From Blastococcus sp. TBT05-19 (GTDB lineage Bacteria > Actinomycetota > Actinomycetes > Mycobacteriales > Geodermatophilaceae): DNA of 64,000 nucleotides. Position numbers and translations under genes: made by a program. How positions within the stretch are numbered: the stretch's first letter is position 1; each line of letters starts with the position of its first letter. This document shows positions 32,198-43,338 of this stretch, in pieces. The notes below the pieces were generated by a model. The model worked only from the letters and a program-made list of their open reading frames with translations. It was not told the DNA's origin and made no database searches. The stretch lies in assembly GCF_003319095.1 (NCBI RefSeq), contig NZ_QOHI01000008.1:62001-126000 (forward strand), read 5' to 3'.

Positions 32198-32776
32198 TCA
32201 GAGGTGCTGGCTGACGGCCGGCATCAGGTCCTGGAACGTCCGGCCGTTCGCGATGGCGCCGATGGCGGTCATGCTCCAGCCGCTGCCGGCGCGCGAGACC
32301 TTCGCCATCACCTGGCTGTTGTGCGTGCCCGAGCCGGTGAGCTCGTAGCGGGCCAGCTCGGTGTCGTTCGCCGTGGTGTCGACCAGCCGGCAGAAGGCGT
32401 TCTCGATCTGGCTGAAGTTCTCGCCGGTGAAGGAGTTCACGACGAAGACGATCTGCGTGATGCTGCTGGGCACCGACTGCAGGTCCACGACGATCGACTC
32501 GTCGTCGCCCTCGCCGGCGCCGGTCCGGTTGTCACCGGTGTGCTGCACGGAGCCGTCCTTGCTGCGGAGCTGCTGGAACCAGGCCTGGTCGACCAGCCGC
32601 CCGCCGGCGTCGAAGAGCAGGGCCGAGGCGTCGAGGTCCACGGACTGGTCCTTGAGCTTGCCGAACATGCCCTTCTTCTTGATCGCATCCCAGCCCAGGC
32701 CCATGCGGACGCGGGTCAGGGTGCCGCCGCCCCGCTTCTCCAGCGAGACGGTCTGACCCTTGCTGAGACTCACCAC
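32198..32776 (-). CDS. TerD family protein, divergent subtype
   Basis: TerD-fold protein of 192 residues that differs from the tandem pair. It starts [18 protein letters not shown]. It has an insert [12 protein letters not shown] before [11 protein letters not shown], and keeps [16 protein letters not shown], so both calcium clusters look intact. The C-terminus ([20 protein letters not shown]) departs from the [12 protein letters not shown] pattern. Two in-frame GTG codons (32776 and 32773) could start it; GGGGAG lies six or nine bases upstream respectively. It follows terC across a 180-base gap and is followed by a terminator. Confidence 0.9.
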   Translation of the reverse strand: MVSLSKGQTVSLEKRGGGTLTRVRMGLGWDAIKKKGMFGKLKDQSVDLDASALLFDAGGRLVDQAWFQQLRSKDGSVQHTGDNRTGAGEGDDESIVVDLQSVPSSITQIVFVVNSFTGENFSQIENAFCRLVDTTANDTELARYELTGSGTHNSQVMAKVSRAGSGWSMTAIGAIANGRTFQDLMPAVSQHL

Positions 32777-32860
32777 GTCGATCTCCCCATTCGTCGTACG
32801 TAGCCGGTTCCGTGTCCGGACCGGACGGCCTGCTGACGGTAGCGAAGTCCGGTGCGGGGC

Positions 32861-32880
32861 GGGGGCGGGCCGCCGCCCCC
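32861..32880 (-). terminator. Short GC hairpin downstream of terC
   Basis: GGGGGCGG pairs with CCGCCCCC around a GCCG loop in the gap between terC and the next terD (minus strand). Stable but short, and the area is generally GC-rich, so confidence is limited. Confidence 0.35.
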
Positions 32881-32956
32881 TGCGGGGCGACGGTCCACGG
32901 CTCCCACCTGCGGGTCGTCACCCCGGGCCCCCGCGGCGCGAGAGCCGGCGGACGTC

Positions 32957-33967
32957 CTACGCCCGCTCCTCCGGCTTCGCCGGCACGTGCTCGGCCTGGT
33001 CCCGCTTGGACTTCGCCAGGCTGGCCACCGTCGTCACGACCAGGGTCACGAGGATGACGCTCAAGGAGAGCCAGGTCGGGATCTCCGGGACGAGCGTCAC
33101 GTGCTCACCACCGTTGATGAACGGCAGCTCGTTGGTGTGCAGCGCGTGGATGAGCAGCTTGACGCCGATGAAGCCGAGGATCACCGACAGGCCGTAGGCC
33201 AGGTAGACCAGCCGGTCGAGCAGGCCGTCGATGAGGAAGAAGAGCTGCCGGAGCCCGAGCAGCGCGAACGCGTTGGCGGCGAACACCAGGTAGGTCTCCT
33301 GGGTCAGGCCGAAGATCGCCGGGATCGAGTCGACGGCGAACAGGATGTCGGCGCTGCCGATGGCGACGAGGGCGATCGCGAGGGGCGTGATGTGCCGCTT
33401 GCCGCCGACCTTCGTGACCATGCGGTCGCCGTGGTAGTCGTCCGTGGTGGGCACGGCCTTGCGGGTGAGCCGGAGGAAGAAGTTCTCCGTGAACTCCTCC
33501 TCCTCGTCCTTCCCGGCTCCGCGGGCCTGGGCCCAGGCGGTGTAGATCAGGAAGCCGCCGAAGAGGTAGAAGACCCAGCTGAAGTTCTCGATGGCCGCGG
33601 CGCCCAGGAAGATGAACAGCGTGCGCAGGACCAGCGCGAAGGCGATGCCGAACAGCAGCACCTTCTGCTGCAGCTCGCGCGGCACCGCGAAGCTGGCCAT
33701 CACGAGGACGAACACGAAGAGGTTGTCGACCGACAGGCTCTTCTCGGTGATGTAGCCGGCGAAGTACTCCCCGCCGTACTGGGCCCCGGCGAACCAGAAC
33801 ACCAGCAGGCCGAAGACGACGGCGATCGCGACGTAGATCGCCGACCAGATGGCCGATTCGCGCAGGGTTGGCGCGTGCGGCGTGCGCACGTGGCCGAAGA
33901 AGTCGAACGCGATCATCACCAGGATCGCGCCGACCGTGAGGGCCCACACCCAGAACGGGACGTCCAT
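32957..33967 (-). CDS. terC: TerC family integral membrane protein (Mn2+ exporter type)
   Basis: Inner-membrane protein of 336 residues with seven to nine predicted helices. The two acidic TerC motifs are EKSLSVDNLFVFVLVM (near 75-90) and SADILFAVDSIPAIFGL (near 205-221). Members include Alx/MeeF/MeeY-type manganese exporters. A yybP-ykoY manganese riboswitch lies in the leader, which strongly suggests manganese efflux here as well. A hydrophilic loop GAGKDEEEEFTENFF lies mid-protein and the tail is Lys/Arg/Glu-rich. ATG 33967 has GGAGG eight bases upstream, within the riboswitch expression platform. Confidence 0.95.
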   Translation of the reverse strand: MDVPFWVWALTVGAILVMIAFDFFGHVRTPHAPTLRESAIWSAIYVAIAVVFGLLVFWFAGAQYGGEYFAGYITEKSLSVDNLFVFVLVMASFAVPRELQQKVLLFGIAFALVLRTLFIFLGAAAIENFSWVFYLFGGFLIYTAWAQARGAGKDEEEEFTENFFLRLTRKAVPTTDDYHGDRMVTKVGGKRHITPLAIALVAIGSADILFAVDSIPAIFGLTQETYLVFAANAFALLGLRQLFFLIDGLLDRLVYLAYGLSVILGFIGVKLLIHALHTNELPFINGGEHVTLVPEIPTWLSLSVILVTLVVTTVASLAKSKRDQAEHVPAKPEERA

Positions 33968-34002
33968 GGAACTTTCCTCCGGGAACTGTCAGAGATCAGC
34001 TA

Positions 34003-34103
34003 CCGGAGGTCTCTCCCGCCGCGGTCGGGACCGTGGCCGACAGCGCCGGAGGACATGGGACCTCGTGTTGACGACGCTGCCGTCGGGGGATACTCCCCTC
34101 CGG
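34003..34103 (-). ncRNA. yybP-ykoY (Mn2+) riboswitch in the terC leader
   Basis: The minus strand shows the conserved parts of this riboswitch: P1 strand CCGGAGG followed by GGAGTA, then CGTCGTCAACACG, then GGGAGAGACCTCCGG closing P1. The 5' P1 strand (34103-34097) and 3' strand (34009-34003) pair perfectly over seven bases. The 3' strand CCTCCGG can also pair with the Shine-Dalgarno segment CCGGAGG at 33982-33976. This predicts a translational ON switch when the metal stabilises P1. It lies 35 bases upstream of terC, the classic target gene. Confidence 0.88.
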
Positions 34104-34249
34104 AACCACCTAGGGCACACGTTCCCGTCCACCGGTCCGTGGTTCTCCATGTCGCAACGGTCGACCCACGGATCCGGTTCCCGGCGCTCGGAAAAATTTT
34201 CGGACGCTCACCCGGTGGGACGACCGGCCGCGGCGCGCGGGGCGCCGCG

Positions 34250-36373
<2,124 letters not shown>

Positions 36374-36785
36374 GAAGGTACGTCGGCGGTGTGACAGAAC
36401 GCGCCGCGAGCGCCGCGGGCGGCCGGTGGGGCACCCGGTGACCGAGTGGCAGGGCGGGTACTTGTCTCCTCCCGCGCGGACGCCCTAGCGTGCCTGATCG
36501 CAGGAGCGGTCAGCGCCGGGACCAGCGCCACCCGGGCCTCCACCCGGGCGAGGTCGGCCCCGCCGCCGTGCCATCCGGCCGGACCTGCGCACGACGCCCC
36601 CCGCGGCCCCGCCGTGGGGGGCGTCGTCGTCGCCGGAACCGGGCACGACTCACACCGCGAGCAGGTGTGGCGGACCCCCGGCGCGGGCAACGGGTCCCCG
36701 ACGTCCGTCCCCGGCCGGCGGCGTCGACGCGCGCCGGCCACCCGCCCCAGGCCCCGGGGCCCCTGCGCAGGAGGAACTCCAGACG
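36374..36785. other. Divergent gap between uvrB and glgX with a hairpin and a possible small transcript
   Basis: A 412-base gap without a convincing protein gene. TTGTCT followed after 18 bases by TAGCGT near 36465-36493 (plus strand) looks like a promoter. About 100 bases later there is a strong hairpin: ACGACGCCCCCCGCGG at 36591-36606 pairs with CCGTGGGGGGCGTCGT at 36612-36627 with one G-T wobble. A short RNA ending there, or an attenuated leader of glgX, would fit. AGGAGGAAC lies just upstream of the glgX start. Confidence 0.35.
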
Positions 36786-38894
36786 ATGACCCAGGTATGG
36801 CCCGGTAGCGCCTACCCCCTCGGCGCGACCTACGACGGCACCGGCACCAACTTCGCGATCTACAGCGAAGTGGCCGAGAAGGTCGAGCTGTGCCTCTTCG
36901 ACGAGCAGGGCGGCGAGGAGCGCATCCGCCTCCCGGAGATGGACGGCTACGTCTGGCACGCCTTCCTGCCCGGCATCCACCCCGGCCAGAAGTACGGGTT
37001 CCGGGTGCACGGCCCCTACGAGCCGGAGCAGGGTCTGCGCTGCAACCCCAACAAGCTGCTGCTGGACCCCTACGCCAAGGCGATCGACGGCCAGATCGAC
37101 TGGGACCCGGCCTGCTTCGGGTACGACTTCGAGACCAAGGAGCGCAACGACGAGGACTCCGCGGCGCACATGCCGAAGTCCGTCGTCGTCAACCCGTTCT
37201 TCGACTGGGGCGTGGACCGCCCGCCGAGGACGCCCTACAACCGGACTGTCATCTACGAGGCCCACGTCAAGGGCCTGACCATGACGAACCCCCGGATCCC
37301 CGAGGAGCTGCGCGGCACCTACGCCGGCGTGGCCCACCCGGCGACGATCGAGCACCTCACCGATCTGGGCATCACCGCCATCGAGCTGCTGCCCGTGCAC
37401 CAGTTCGTGCAGGACGACACGCTGCTGCAGAAGGACCTGCGCAACTACTGGGGCTACAACACGATCGGCTTCTTCGCGCCGCACAACGAGTACGCGCAGT
37501 CGAGCAACGGCCAGCAGGTGCAGGAGTTCAAGGGCATGGTCCGCGCCCTGCACGAGGCGGGCATCGAGGTCATCCTCGACGTCGTCTACAACCACACGGC
37601 CGAGGGCAACCACCTGGGCCCGACGCTGTCGTTCAAGGGCATCGACAACCGGACGTACTACCGGCTGGTCGAGGGCGACGAGCAGTACTACATGGACACC
37701 ACCGGGACCGGGAACTCGCTCAACGTCCGGCTCCCCCAGTCGCTGCAGCTGATCATGGACTCCCTGCGCTACTGGGTGACCGAGATGCACGTCGACGGCT
37801 TCCGCTTCGACCTGGCCTCCACCCTCGCCCGCCAGTTCCACGAGGTCGACCGGCTCTCGGCGTTCTTCGACCTGGTCCACCAGGACCCCGTCGTCAGCCA
37901 GGTGAAGCTGATCGCCGAGCCGTGGGACATCGGGGACGGCGGCTACCAGGTCGGCAACTTCCCGGCGCTGTGGACCGAGTGGAACGGCAAGTACCGCGAC
38001 ACCGTCCGCGACTTCTGGCGGGGCGAGGGCGGCACCATCGGCGAGTTCGCCGACCGCATCTCCGGCTCGGCCGACCTGTACCAGCACTCCGGCCGCCGCC
38101 CGGTCGCCAGCATCAACTTCGTCACCGCGCACGACGGCTTCACGATGAGGGACCTGGTCTCCTACAACGAGAAGCACAACGAGGCCAACGGCGAGGGCAA
38201 CAACGACGGCGAGAGCCACAACCGCAGCTGGAACGGCGGCGTCGAGGGCGAGACCGACGACCCGCAGATCCTGCACCTGCGTGCCCGCCAGCAGCGCAAC
38301 TTCATCGCCACCCTGATGCTCAGCCAGGGCGTGCCGATGCTGCTGCACGGCGACGAGCTCGGCCGCACGCAGAACGGCAACAACAACGGCTACTGCCAGG
38401 ACTCCGAGCTGACCTGGATCGACTGGGAGAAGGTCGACGAGGGCCTGCTCGAGTTCACCAAGAAGGTCACCCAGCTCCGCTGCGACCACCCGACGTTCCG
38501 CCGGCGCCGGTTCTTCCACGGCCGGCCCGTGCGCCGCGGCCAGGGCGAGCCGGTGCCGGACATCGACTGGCTGACCCCCGAGGGCGAGTCGATGGCCGAC
38601 GAGGACTGGGACGTCGGCTACGCCAAGTCCCTCGCCGTCTACCTCAACGGCGTGGGCATCCGCGAGATGGACGAGCGCGGCGAGTACGTCAAGGACGACC
38701 ACTTCTACCTGGCGTTCAACGCCTCGGACCAGCCGATCGAGTTCACGCTGCCCGGCGACGACTACTGCCAGGCCTGGACGACGGTGCTCGACACCGCCGA
38801 GATGGGCGAGGTCGAGGCGGTCGAGCTCAAGCCGGGCGAGACCGTGACCGTCGACGGCCGGGCGATCGTGGTCCTGACCGGACCGGCCCAGTGA
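36786..38894 (+). CDS. glgX: Glycogen debranching enzyme GlgX/TreX
   Basis: Cytoplasmic GH13 isoamylase-type enzyme that removes alpha-1,6 branches from glycogen and yields linear maltodextrins for TreY. The 702-residue protein has an N-terminal CBM48 region ([20 protein letters not shown]) and a GH13 barrel. The nucleophile Asp lies in [10 protein letters not shown] near residue 340, the acid Glu in [13 protein letters not shown], and the third acid in [13 protein letters not shown] 36786 has AGGAGGAAC upstream. The treY start overlaps its stop (GTGA), so the two are translationally coupled. Confidence 0.96.
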   Translation: MTQVWPGSAYPLGATYDGTGTNFAIYSEVAEKVELCLFDEQGGEERIRLPEMDGYVWHAFLPGIHPGQKYGFRVHGPYEPEQGLRCNPNKLLLDPYAKAIDGQIDWDPACFGYDFETKERNDEDSAAHMPKSVVVNPFFDWGVDRPPRTPYNRTVIYEAHVKGLTMTNPRIPEELRGTYAGVAHPATIEHLTDLGITAIELLPVHQFVQDDTLLQKDLRNYWGYNTIGFFAPHNEYAQSSNGQQVQEFKGMVRALHEAGIEVILDVVYNHTAEGNHLGPTLSFKGIDNRTYYRLVEGDEQYYMDTTGTGNSLNVRLPQSLQLIMDSLRYWVTEMHVDGFRFDLASTLARQFHEVDRLSAFFDLVHQDPVVSQVKLIAEPWDIGDGGYQVGNFPALWTEWNGKYRDTVRDFWRGEGGTIGEFADRISGSADLYQHSGRRPVASINFVTAHDGFTMRDLVSYNEKHNEANGEGNNDGESHNRSWNGGVEGETDDPQILHLRARQQRNFIATLMLSQGVPMLLHGDELGRTQNGNNNGYCQDSELTWIDWEKVDEGLLEFTKKVTQLRCDHPTFRRRRFFHGRPVRRGQGEPVPDIDWLTPEGESMADEDWDVGYAKSLAVYLNGVGIREMDERGEYVKDDHFYLAFNASDQPIEFTLPGDDYCQAWTTVLDTAEMGEVEAVELKPGETVTVDGRAIVVLTGPAQ

Positions 38895-41266
38895 CCGGCC
38901 CCGACCTGGCACCCGGGGAGGAACCGCGCCGCGGCGTCCCCGCGGCCACCTACCGGTTGCAGGTGCACGCGGACTTCACCCTGACCGACGCCGCGGAGGT
39001 CGCGGACTACCTCGCCGACCTGGGTGTCACGCACGCCTACTCCTCCCCCCTGCTGCGCTCGGCCGAAGGCAGCAGCCACGGCTACGACACGGTCGACCAC
39101 GCGCACATCGACGAGGCGCGCGGTGGGCAGGAGGGCTTCGACCGGTTCGTCACCGCGCTGCACGAGCAGGGTCTCGGGCTGGTGCTGGACCTGGTGCCCA
39201 ACCACATGGGCGTCGACGACCCGGCGGCCGCGCCGTGGTGGTGGGACGTGCTCCAGCACGGCCAGGCCTCCGCGCACGCCGGTGCCTTCGACATCGACTG
39301 GGAGTTCGGCTCGGGCAAGGTCCGCATCCCGGTGCTCGGCTCGGCGGACGACGTCGAGAAGCTCGAGGTGGTCGACGGTGAGGGTGGCGCAGCCGAGCTG
39401 CGCTACTACGACAACCGCTTCCCCATCGCCCCGGGGACCGGCGAGGGCACCGCGCAGGAGGTGCACGCCCGCCAGAACTACGAGCTGGTCGACTGGCGCC
39501 GCGCCGACTCCGACCTGAACTACCGCCGCTTCTTCGCGATCAACACCCTCGCGGGGCTCCGGGTCGAGGACCCGGCGGTCTTCGACGCCACCCACGAGCT
39601 CGTGCTGCGGCTCGTGCGCGACGGCGCCGTCGACGGTCTGCGGATCGATCACCCGGACGGGCTGGCCGACCCCAAGGGCTACCTGGACCGGCTGGCCGAG
39701 GCGTCGGGCAACCGGTGGACGGTCGTGGAGAAGATCCTGGAGCCGGGCGAGGACCTGCCGGAGTCCTGGGCGACGGCGGGCACCACGGGGTACGACGCCC
39801 TGGCCGAGGTCGACGAGGTGCTCGTCGACCCGGCCGGCGAGGCGGCGATCACCGCCCTGGACACCGAGCTCGCCGGGCGGCAGGTCGACTACGCGCAGCT
39901 GGTCCACGACTGCAAGCGCGAGGTCACCGACGGGATGCTCGGCTCGGAGGTCGCCCGCCTGGTGCGCGTCATCGGTGAGCGGGGTCGGGCGGCCGGAGAC
40001 ACCGACGCCGCCCAGCAGACCGAGGCGCTGGCCGAGCTGCTGGCGAGCTTCCCCGTCTACCGCAGCTACCTGCCCGACGGTCGCGAGCACCTCGACACGA
40101 CCGTGGCCGCGGTGCGCGAGCGGCGTCCCGACCTGACCGCTGCCCTGGACGCGCTGCACCCCGTGCTGTCGCAGGCCGGGACCGAGGCCGCGACCCGGTT
40201 CGAGCAGACCAGCGGCCCGGTCATGGCCAAGGGCGTGGAGGACAGCGCCTACTACCGCTGGGCCCGCTTCGTGGCGCTCAACGAGGTGGGCGGCGACCCG
40301 GCCGCGTTCGGCAGCACGGTCGCGGAGTTCCACGAGGCCCAGCTGCGCCGGCTCGAGAAGCGGCCCCTGTCGATGACCACGCTGTCGACGCACGACACCA
40401 AGCGCAGCGAGGACGTGCGGGCCCGGCTCGCGGTGCTGGCCGAGCTCCCGTCCGAGTGGGCGCAGCTGGTGCGCGGATGGCTGGTCCGCCACCCGCTGGC
40501 CGACCGGTCGCTCGCCCACCTGGTGTGGCAGAACCTGGTCGGCGCCTGGCCGCTCTCCCGCGAGCGCGCCCACGCCTACGTGGAGAAGGCCGCCCGCGAG
40601 GCCGGCACCTCGACGACCTGGACCAACCCGGTGCAGGAGTTCGAGGAGCAGCTGCACGCGCTCGTCGACGCCGCGTACGACGACCCGACGACGACGGCGG
40701 AGATCGAGGCGTTCGTCGCCCGGATCGCGCCGCTGGGCCGGTCGAACTCGCTGAGCCAGAAGCTGCTGCAGCTGACCATGCCCGGCGTCCCCGACGTCTA
40801 CCAGGGCACCGAGCTGTGGGACCTCTCGCTGGTCGACCCGGACAACCGCCGCCCGGTCGACTACGCGCTGCGCCGGGAGCTGCTGGCCCGGCTCGACGCC
40901 GGCGAGGTCCCCGCGGTCGACGAGACGGGAGCGGCCAAGCTGCTCGTCGTCTCCCGCGTGCTCCGGGCCCGGCGGGACTCCCCCGGGTGGTTCGCCGGCT
41001 ACCGGCCGGTGGAGGTCACCGGCTCGGGAGCCGACCACGTCGTCGCGTTCGACCGGAGCGCGGGGGACGGGAACGGCATGGTCGTCGTCGCCACCCGTCT
41101 GCCGGCGAAGCTAGCGGAGAACGGCTGGGGCGACACCGCGCTCCGGCTGCCCAACGGCGCCTGGCGGGACCTGCTCACCGGTGAGCGGGTCGTCTCCGAC
41201 GTCGCCGGCGTCGCCGCCGACGCGCTGCTCGCGAAGCTCCCGGTCGCCCTGCTCGTCCGCGACTGA
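38891..41266 (+). CDS. treY: Maltooligosyl trehalose synthase
   Basis: GH13 enzyme that turns the reducing-end maltose of a maltodextrin into a trehalose unit. The 791-residue protein starts with [18 protein letters not shown], the usual TreY N-terminus, then [22 protein letters not shown]. Catalytic region: [17 protein letters not shown] with the nucleophile Asp, [11 protein letters not shown] with the acid Glu, and [15 protein letters not shown]. The GTG start at 38891 overlaps glgX. The expected next gene treZ is not adjacent but starts at 44539, beyond a minus-strand exporter operon. The long frame before this start is a shadow of glgX. Confidence 0.96.
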   Translation: MTGPDLAPGEEPRRGVPAATYRLQVHADFTLTDAAEVADYLADLGVTHAYSSPLLRSAEGSSHGYDTVDHAHIDEARGGQEGFDRFVTALHEQGLGLVLDLVPNHMGVDDPAAAPWWWDVLQHGQASAHAGAFDIDWEFGSGKVRIPVLGSADDVEKLEVVDGEGGAAELRYYDNRFPIAPGTGEGTAQEVHARQNYELVDWRRADSDLNYRRFFAINTLAGLRVEDPAVFDATHELVLRLVRDGAVDGLRIDHPDGLADPKGYLDRLAEASGNRWTVVEKILEPGEDLPESWATAGTTGYDALAEVDEVLVDPAGEAAITALDTELAGRQVDYAQLVHDCKREVTDGMLGSEVARLVRVIGERGRAAGDTDAAQQTEALAELLASFPVYRSYLPDGREHLDTTVAAVRERRPDLTAALDALHPVLSQAGTEAATRFEQTSGPVMAKGVEDSAYYRWARFVALNEVGGDPAAFGSTVAEFHEAQLRRLEKRPLSMTTLSTHDTKRSEDVRARLAVLAELPSEWAQLVRGWLVRHPLADRSLAHLVWQNLVGAWPLSRERAHAYVEKAAREAGTSTTWTNPVQEFEEQLHALVDAAYDDPTTTAEIEAFVARIAPLGRSNSLSQKLLQLTMPGVPDVYQGTELWDLSLVDPDNRRPVDYALRRELLARLDAGEVPAVDETGAAKLLVVSRVLRARRDSPGWFAGYRPVEVTGSGADHVVAFDRSAGDGNGMVVVATRLPAKLAENGWGDTALRLPNGAWRDLLTGERVVSDVAGVAADALLAKLPVALLVRD

Positions 41267-41308
41267 GCACATCGTCGTCCTCCGGACGACACCGCGGCCA
41301 GGAGCCGT

Positions 41309-41346
41309 CCCCGAGTGAGCGGAGCCCCGTCGACCGCTCCTCGGGG
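41309..41346. terminator. Terminator between treY and the ABC permease gene
   Basis: CCCCGAGTGAGCGG near 41309-41322 pairs with CCGCTCCTCGGGG near 41334-41346, with one bulged base. It sits in the 120-base gap between the convergent treY and exporter genes. Confidence 0.5.
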
Positions 41347-41389
41347 AGCCTCCGGCCCCCGCTCGTCACGGTCAGGTCCCCCGGCGTGC

Positions 41390-42613
41390 TCAAAAGCGGA
41401 TCGCGTCGATCACCTTGGCGCGGACGGCGATGATCGCCGGCAGCAGCCCCGCCAGCGCACCGACGGCGGTGGCCGCGACCATCCCCTCGATCGCCGCGGC
41501 CACCGGGAAGCCCGGGGCCTCGGCCAGCGGGATGCCGTCGTTGAACCACTGCTCCACCGGCAGGTTGCGCACCAGCACGATCGCCGCCCCGACCGCGGCC
41601 ACGCCGGCCAGCGCGGTGGCGCACACGCTCTCCAGCATCACCGCGGAGAACACCCGCCCGGAGGTGGCCCCGAAGCTGCGCCGGACGCCGATCTCGCGGA
41701 TCCGCTGCCGCACGGTCACCAGCCCGATGTTCAGCACCCCGAGCCCGCCGAGGACCAGCACCACGACGCCGGCGCCGCGGATGGCCAGCCGGAGCATCGC
41801 CAGCGTCTCCTCCATCCCCTGCGCGTCCTGCCGGTAGGCGTCCACCTGCGCCCCGTCGAGCGCCAGCCGCAGGTCGTGGGTGACCGTCTCCATCACCTGG
41901 TCGGCCTGGTCCGTGCCGACCCACAGCTCCAGGCTCGTCGGCCCGCCGTACATCGCCTGCGCGGGGTCCACCGCGCCCGCGTCCCCCCAGGGCCCGCCGG
42001 AGCGGTCCACCCGGTAGGCGATCAGCTCGGTGCCGTAGCCCTCGCGGACGACGCCGACGATCGTGGCCGTCACGGGCGCCGGCCCGCCGAGCACCACCGT
42101 GGGCCGGGAGGACAGGTCCGGGACGCCCAGGGCCTCGAGGAACGCCTCGTTGACCACCAGCGCCGGGCTGAGCGAGCTGCGGTCCCCCTCGCGGAACCAG
42201 CGCCCCTGCACCGGCTCCTTGCGGTGCAGCACGCCGTAGGACGGGGACACCCGCATCGTCTGCACCCGCTGCGTGCCGCCGGGAAGCCGGTAGAGCCCCT
42301 CGCCGTAGGCCATGTTCGCCGACGTCGTGATGCCGTACCGCTCGACGAGGTCGGCGACCGCCGCGTCCCACTCCTCGGCGGCCGGGGGCATCCCGGTCAT
42401 CGGGTCGAAGGCCTGGACGACGATCGTCGCCGCGCGCCCACCCGTGCGCTCGGCGTTCTCCTGCTGTACCTGCGCCACGATCAGGCCCAGCGCCGTCACC
42501 GTCGTCATCGCGAAGACCGCCAGGAAGACGCCGACCAGCGACAGCACGACGCGGCTCTTGTGCACCCGGACCTCGTCCCAGGCCTCCGACAGCGCACCGA
42601 GGACGCCGATCAC
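41390..42613 (-). CDS. MacB-type ABC transporter permease (FtsX domain)
   Basis: Inner-membrane permease of 407 residues. One N-terminal helix (SRVVLSLVGVFLAVFAMTTVTAL) anchors a large external MacB-PCD-like domain. Three C-terminal helices form the FtsX domain, with the motif GLVTVRQRIREIGVRRSFGAT that contacts the ATPase. The last helix reads AVGALAGLLPAIIAV. Its start overlaps the ATPase gene stop (42613 against 42610), part of an operon MFP-ATPase-permease. These mechanotransmission-type systems usually export peptides, lipids or antibiotics across the cell envelope. Confidence 0.93.
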   Translation of the reverse strand: MIGVLGALSEAWDEVRVHKSRVVLSLVGVFLAVFAMTTVTALGLIVAQVQQENAERTGGRAATIVVQAFDPMTGMPPAAEEWDAAVADLVERYGITTSANMAYGEGLYRLPGGTQRVQTMRVSPSYGVLHRKEPVQGRWFREGDRSSLSPALVVNEAFLEALGVPDLSSRPTVVLGGPAPVTATIVGVVREGYGTELIAYRVDRSGGPWGDAGAVDPAQAMYGGPTSLELWVGTDQADQVMETVTHDLRLALDGAQVDAYRQDAQGMEETLAMLRLAIRGAGVVVLVLGGLGVLNIGLVTVRQRIREIGVRRSFGATSGRVFSAVMLESVCATALAGVAAVGAAIVLVRNLPVEQWFNDGIPLAEAPGFPVAAAIEGMVAATAVGALAGLLPAIIAVRAKVIDAIRF

Positions 42614-43338
42614 GCCGTCCCCCGGTCCGAGGTCGCGGCACCCAGGGACCCGGCCTCCACCAGCTGCGACAGCCGGCCGCCGTCGAGCCGGTACCGCCGG
42701 CTCGCGAGCGCGGCCACCGACAGGTCGTGGGTGATGGTGATCAGCGCGGCACCGTTCTCCGCGGTGGCCTGCGCGAGCAGGGCCATCACCTGCGCGCCGG
42801 TCTCCACGTCCAATGCGCCGGTCGGCTCGTCGGCCAGCACCACCCGCGGCGCCCGGACCAGCGCCCGGGCGATCGCCACCCGCTGCTGCTCGCCGCCGGA
42901 GAGCCGCTCGGGCACGTGCTCGGCGCGGGCGCCGAGCCCCACCCGCTCGAGCATCTCCGCGGCGGTCCGCCGGCGGCGGAGGAAGTCGCGGCCGCGGGCG
43001 TAGAGCAGCGGCGCCGCCACGTTCTCCACGGCGGTGCGACGCGGCAGCAGGTTGAACTGCTGGAAGACGAAGCCGAACACCTCGCCCCGCAGCCGTGCCC
43101 GGCGGCGCGCCCGCAGGTGGTCGGTGGGCTCGCCGTCGAGCAGGTAGGTGCCACCGGTGGGGGTGTCGAGCAGACCGAGGATGTTGAGCAGCGTCGACTT
43201 CCCCGACCCGGAGCGGCCGACGATCGACACGTGCTCCCCCGGCGCGATCTCCAGGTCGACCCCGGTGAGGATCGGCAGCAGGGTCCCGTCGGGCAGGACG
43301 ACCTCACGGCTGATGCCGCTCAGCTGCAGCAGGCTCAT
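42610..43338 (-). CDS. MacB-type ABC transporter ATP-binding protein
   Basis: ATPase subunit of 242 residues of the LolD/MacB group. Walker A is VGRSGSGKSTLLN near 40-52, the Q-loop lies in FGFVFQQFNLLP, the signature is RLSGGEQQRVAIARALV, Walker B is VVLADEPTGALD, and the switch His is in ITITHD. The ATG at 43338 overlaps the stop of the membrane-fusion gene (ATGA), and the stop overlaps the permease start. Frames extending to 43641 are shadows. Partner of the permease and adaptor beside it. Confidence 0.95.
   Translation of the reverse strand: MSLLQLSGISREVVLPDGTLLPILTGVDLEIAPGEHVSIVGRSGSGKSTLLNILGLLDTPTGGTYLLDGEPTDHLRARRRARLRGEVFGFVFQQFNLLPRRTAVENVAAPLLYARGRDFLRRRRTAAEMLERVGLGARAEHVPERLSGGEQQRVAIARALVRAPRVVLADEPTGALDVETGAQVMALLAQATAENGAALITITHDLSVAALASRRYRLDGGRLSQLVEAGSLGAATSDRGTA

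Noticed and set aside
34104-34249. Separate small gene between uvrB and the terC riboswitch
   Set aside because: The short frames there have no ribosome site or family sequence; it is more likely the terC promoter region.
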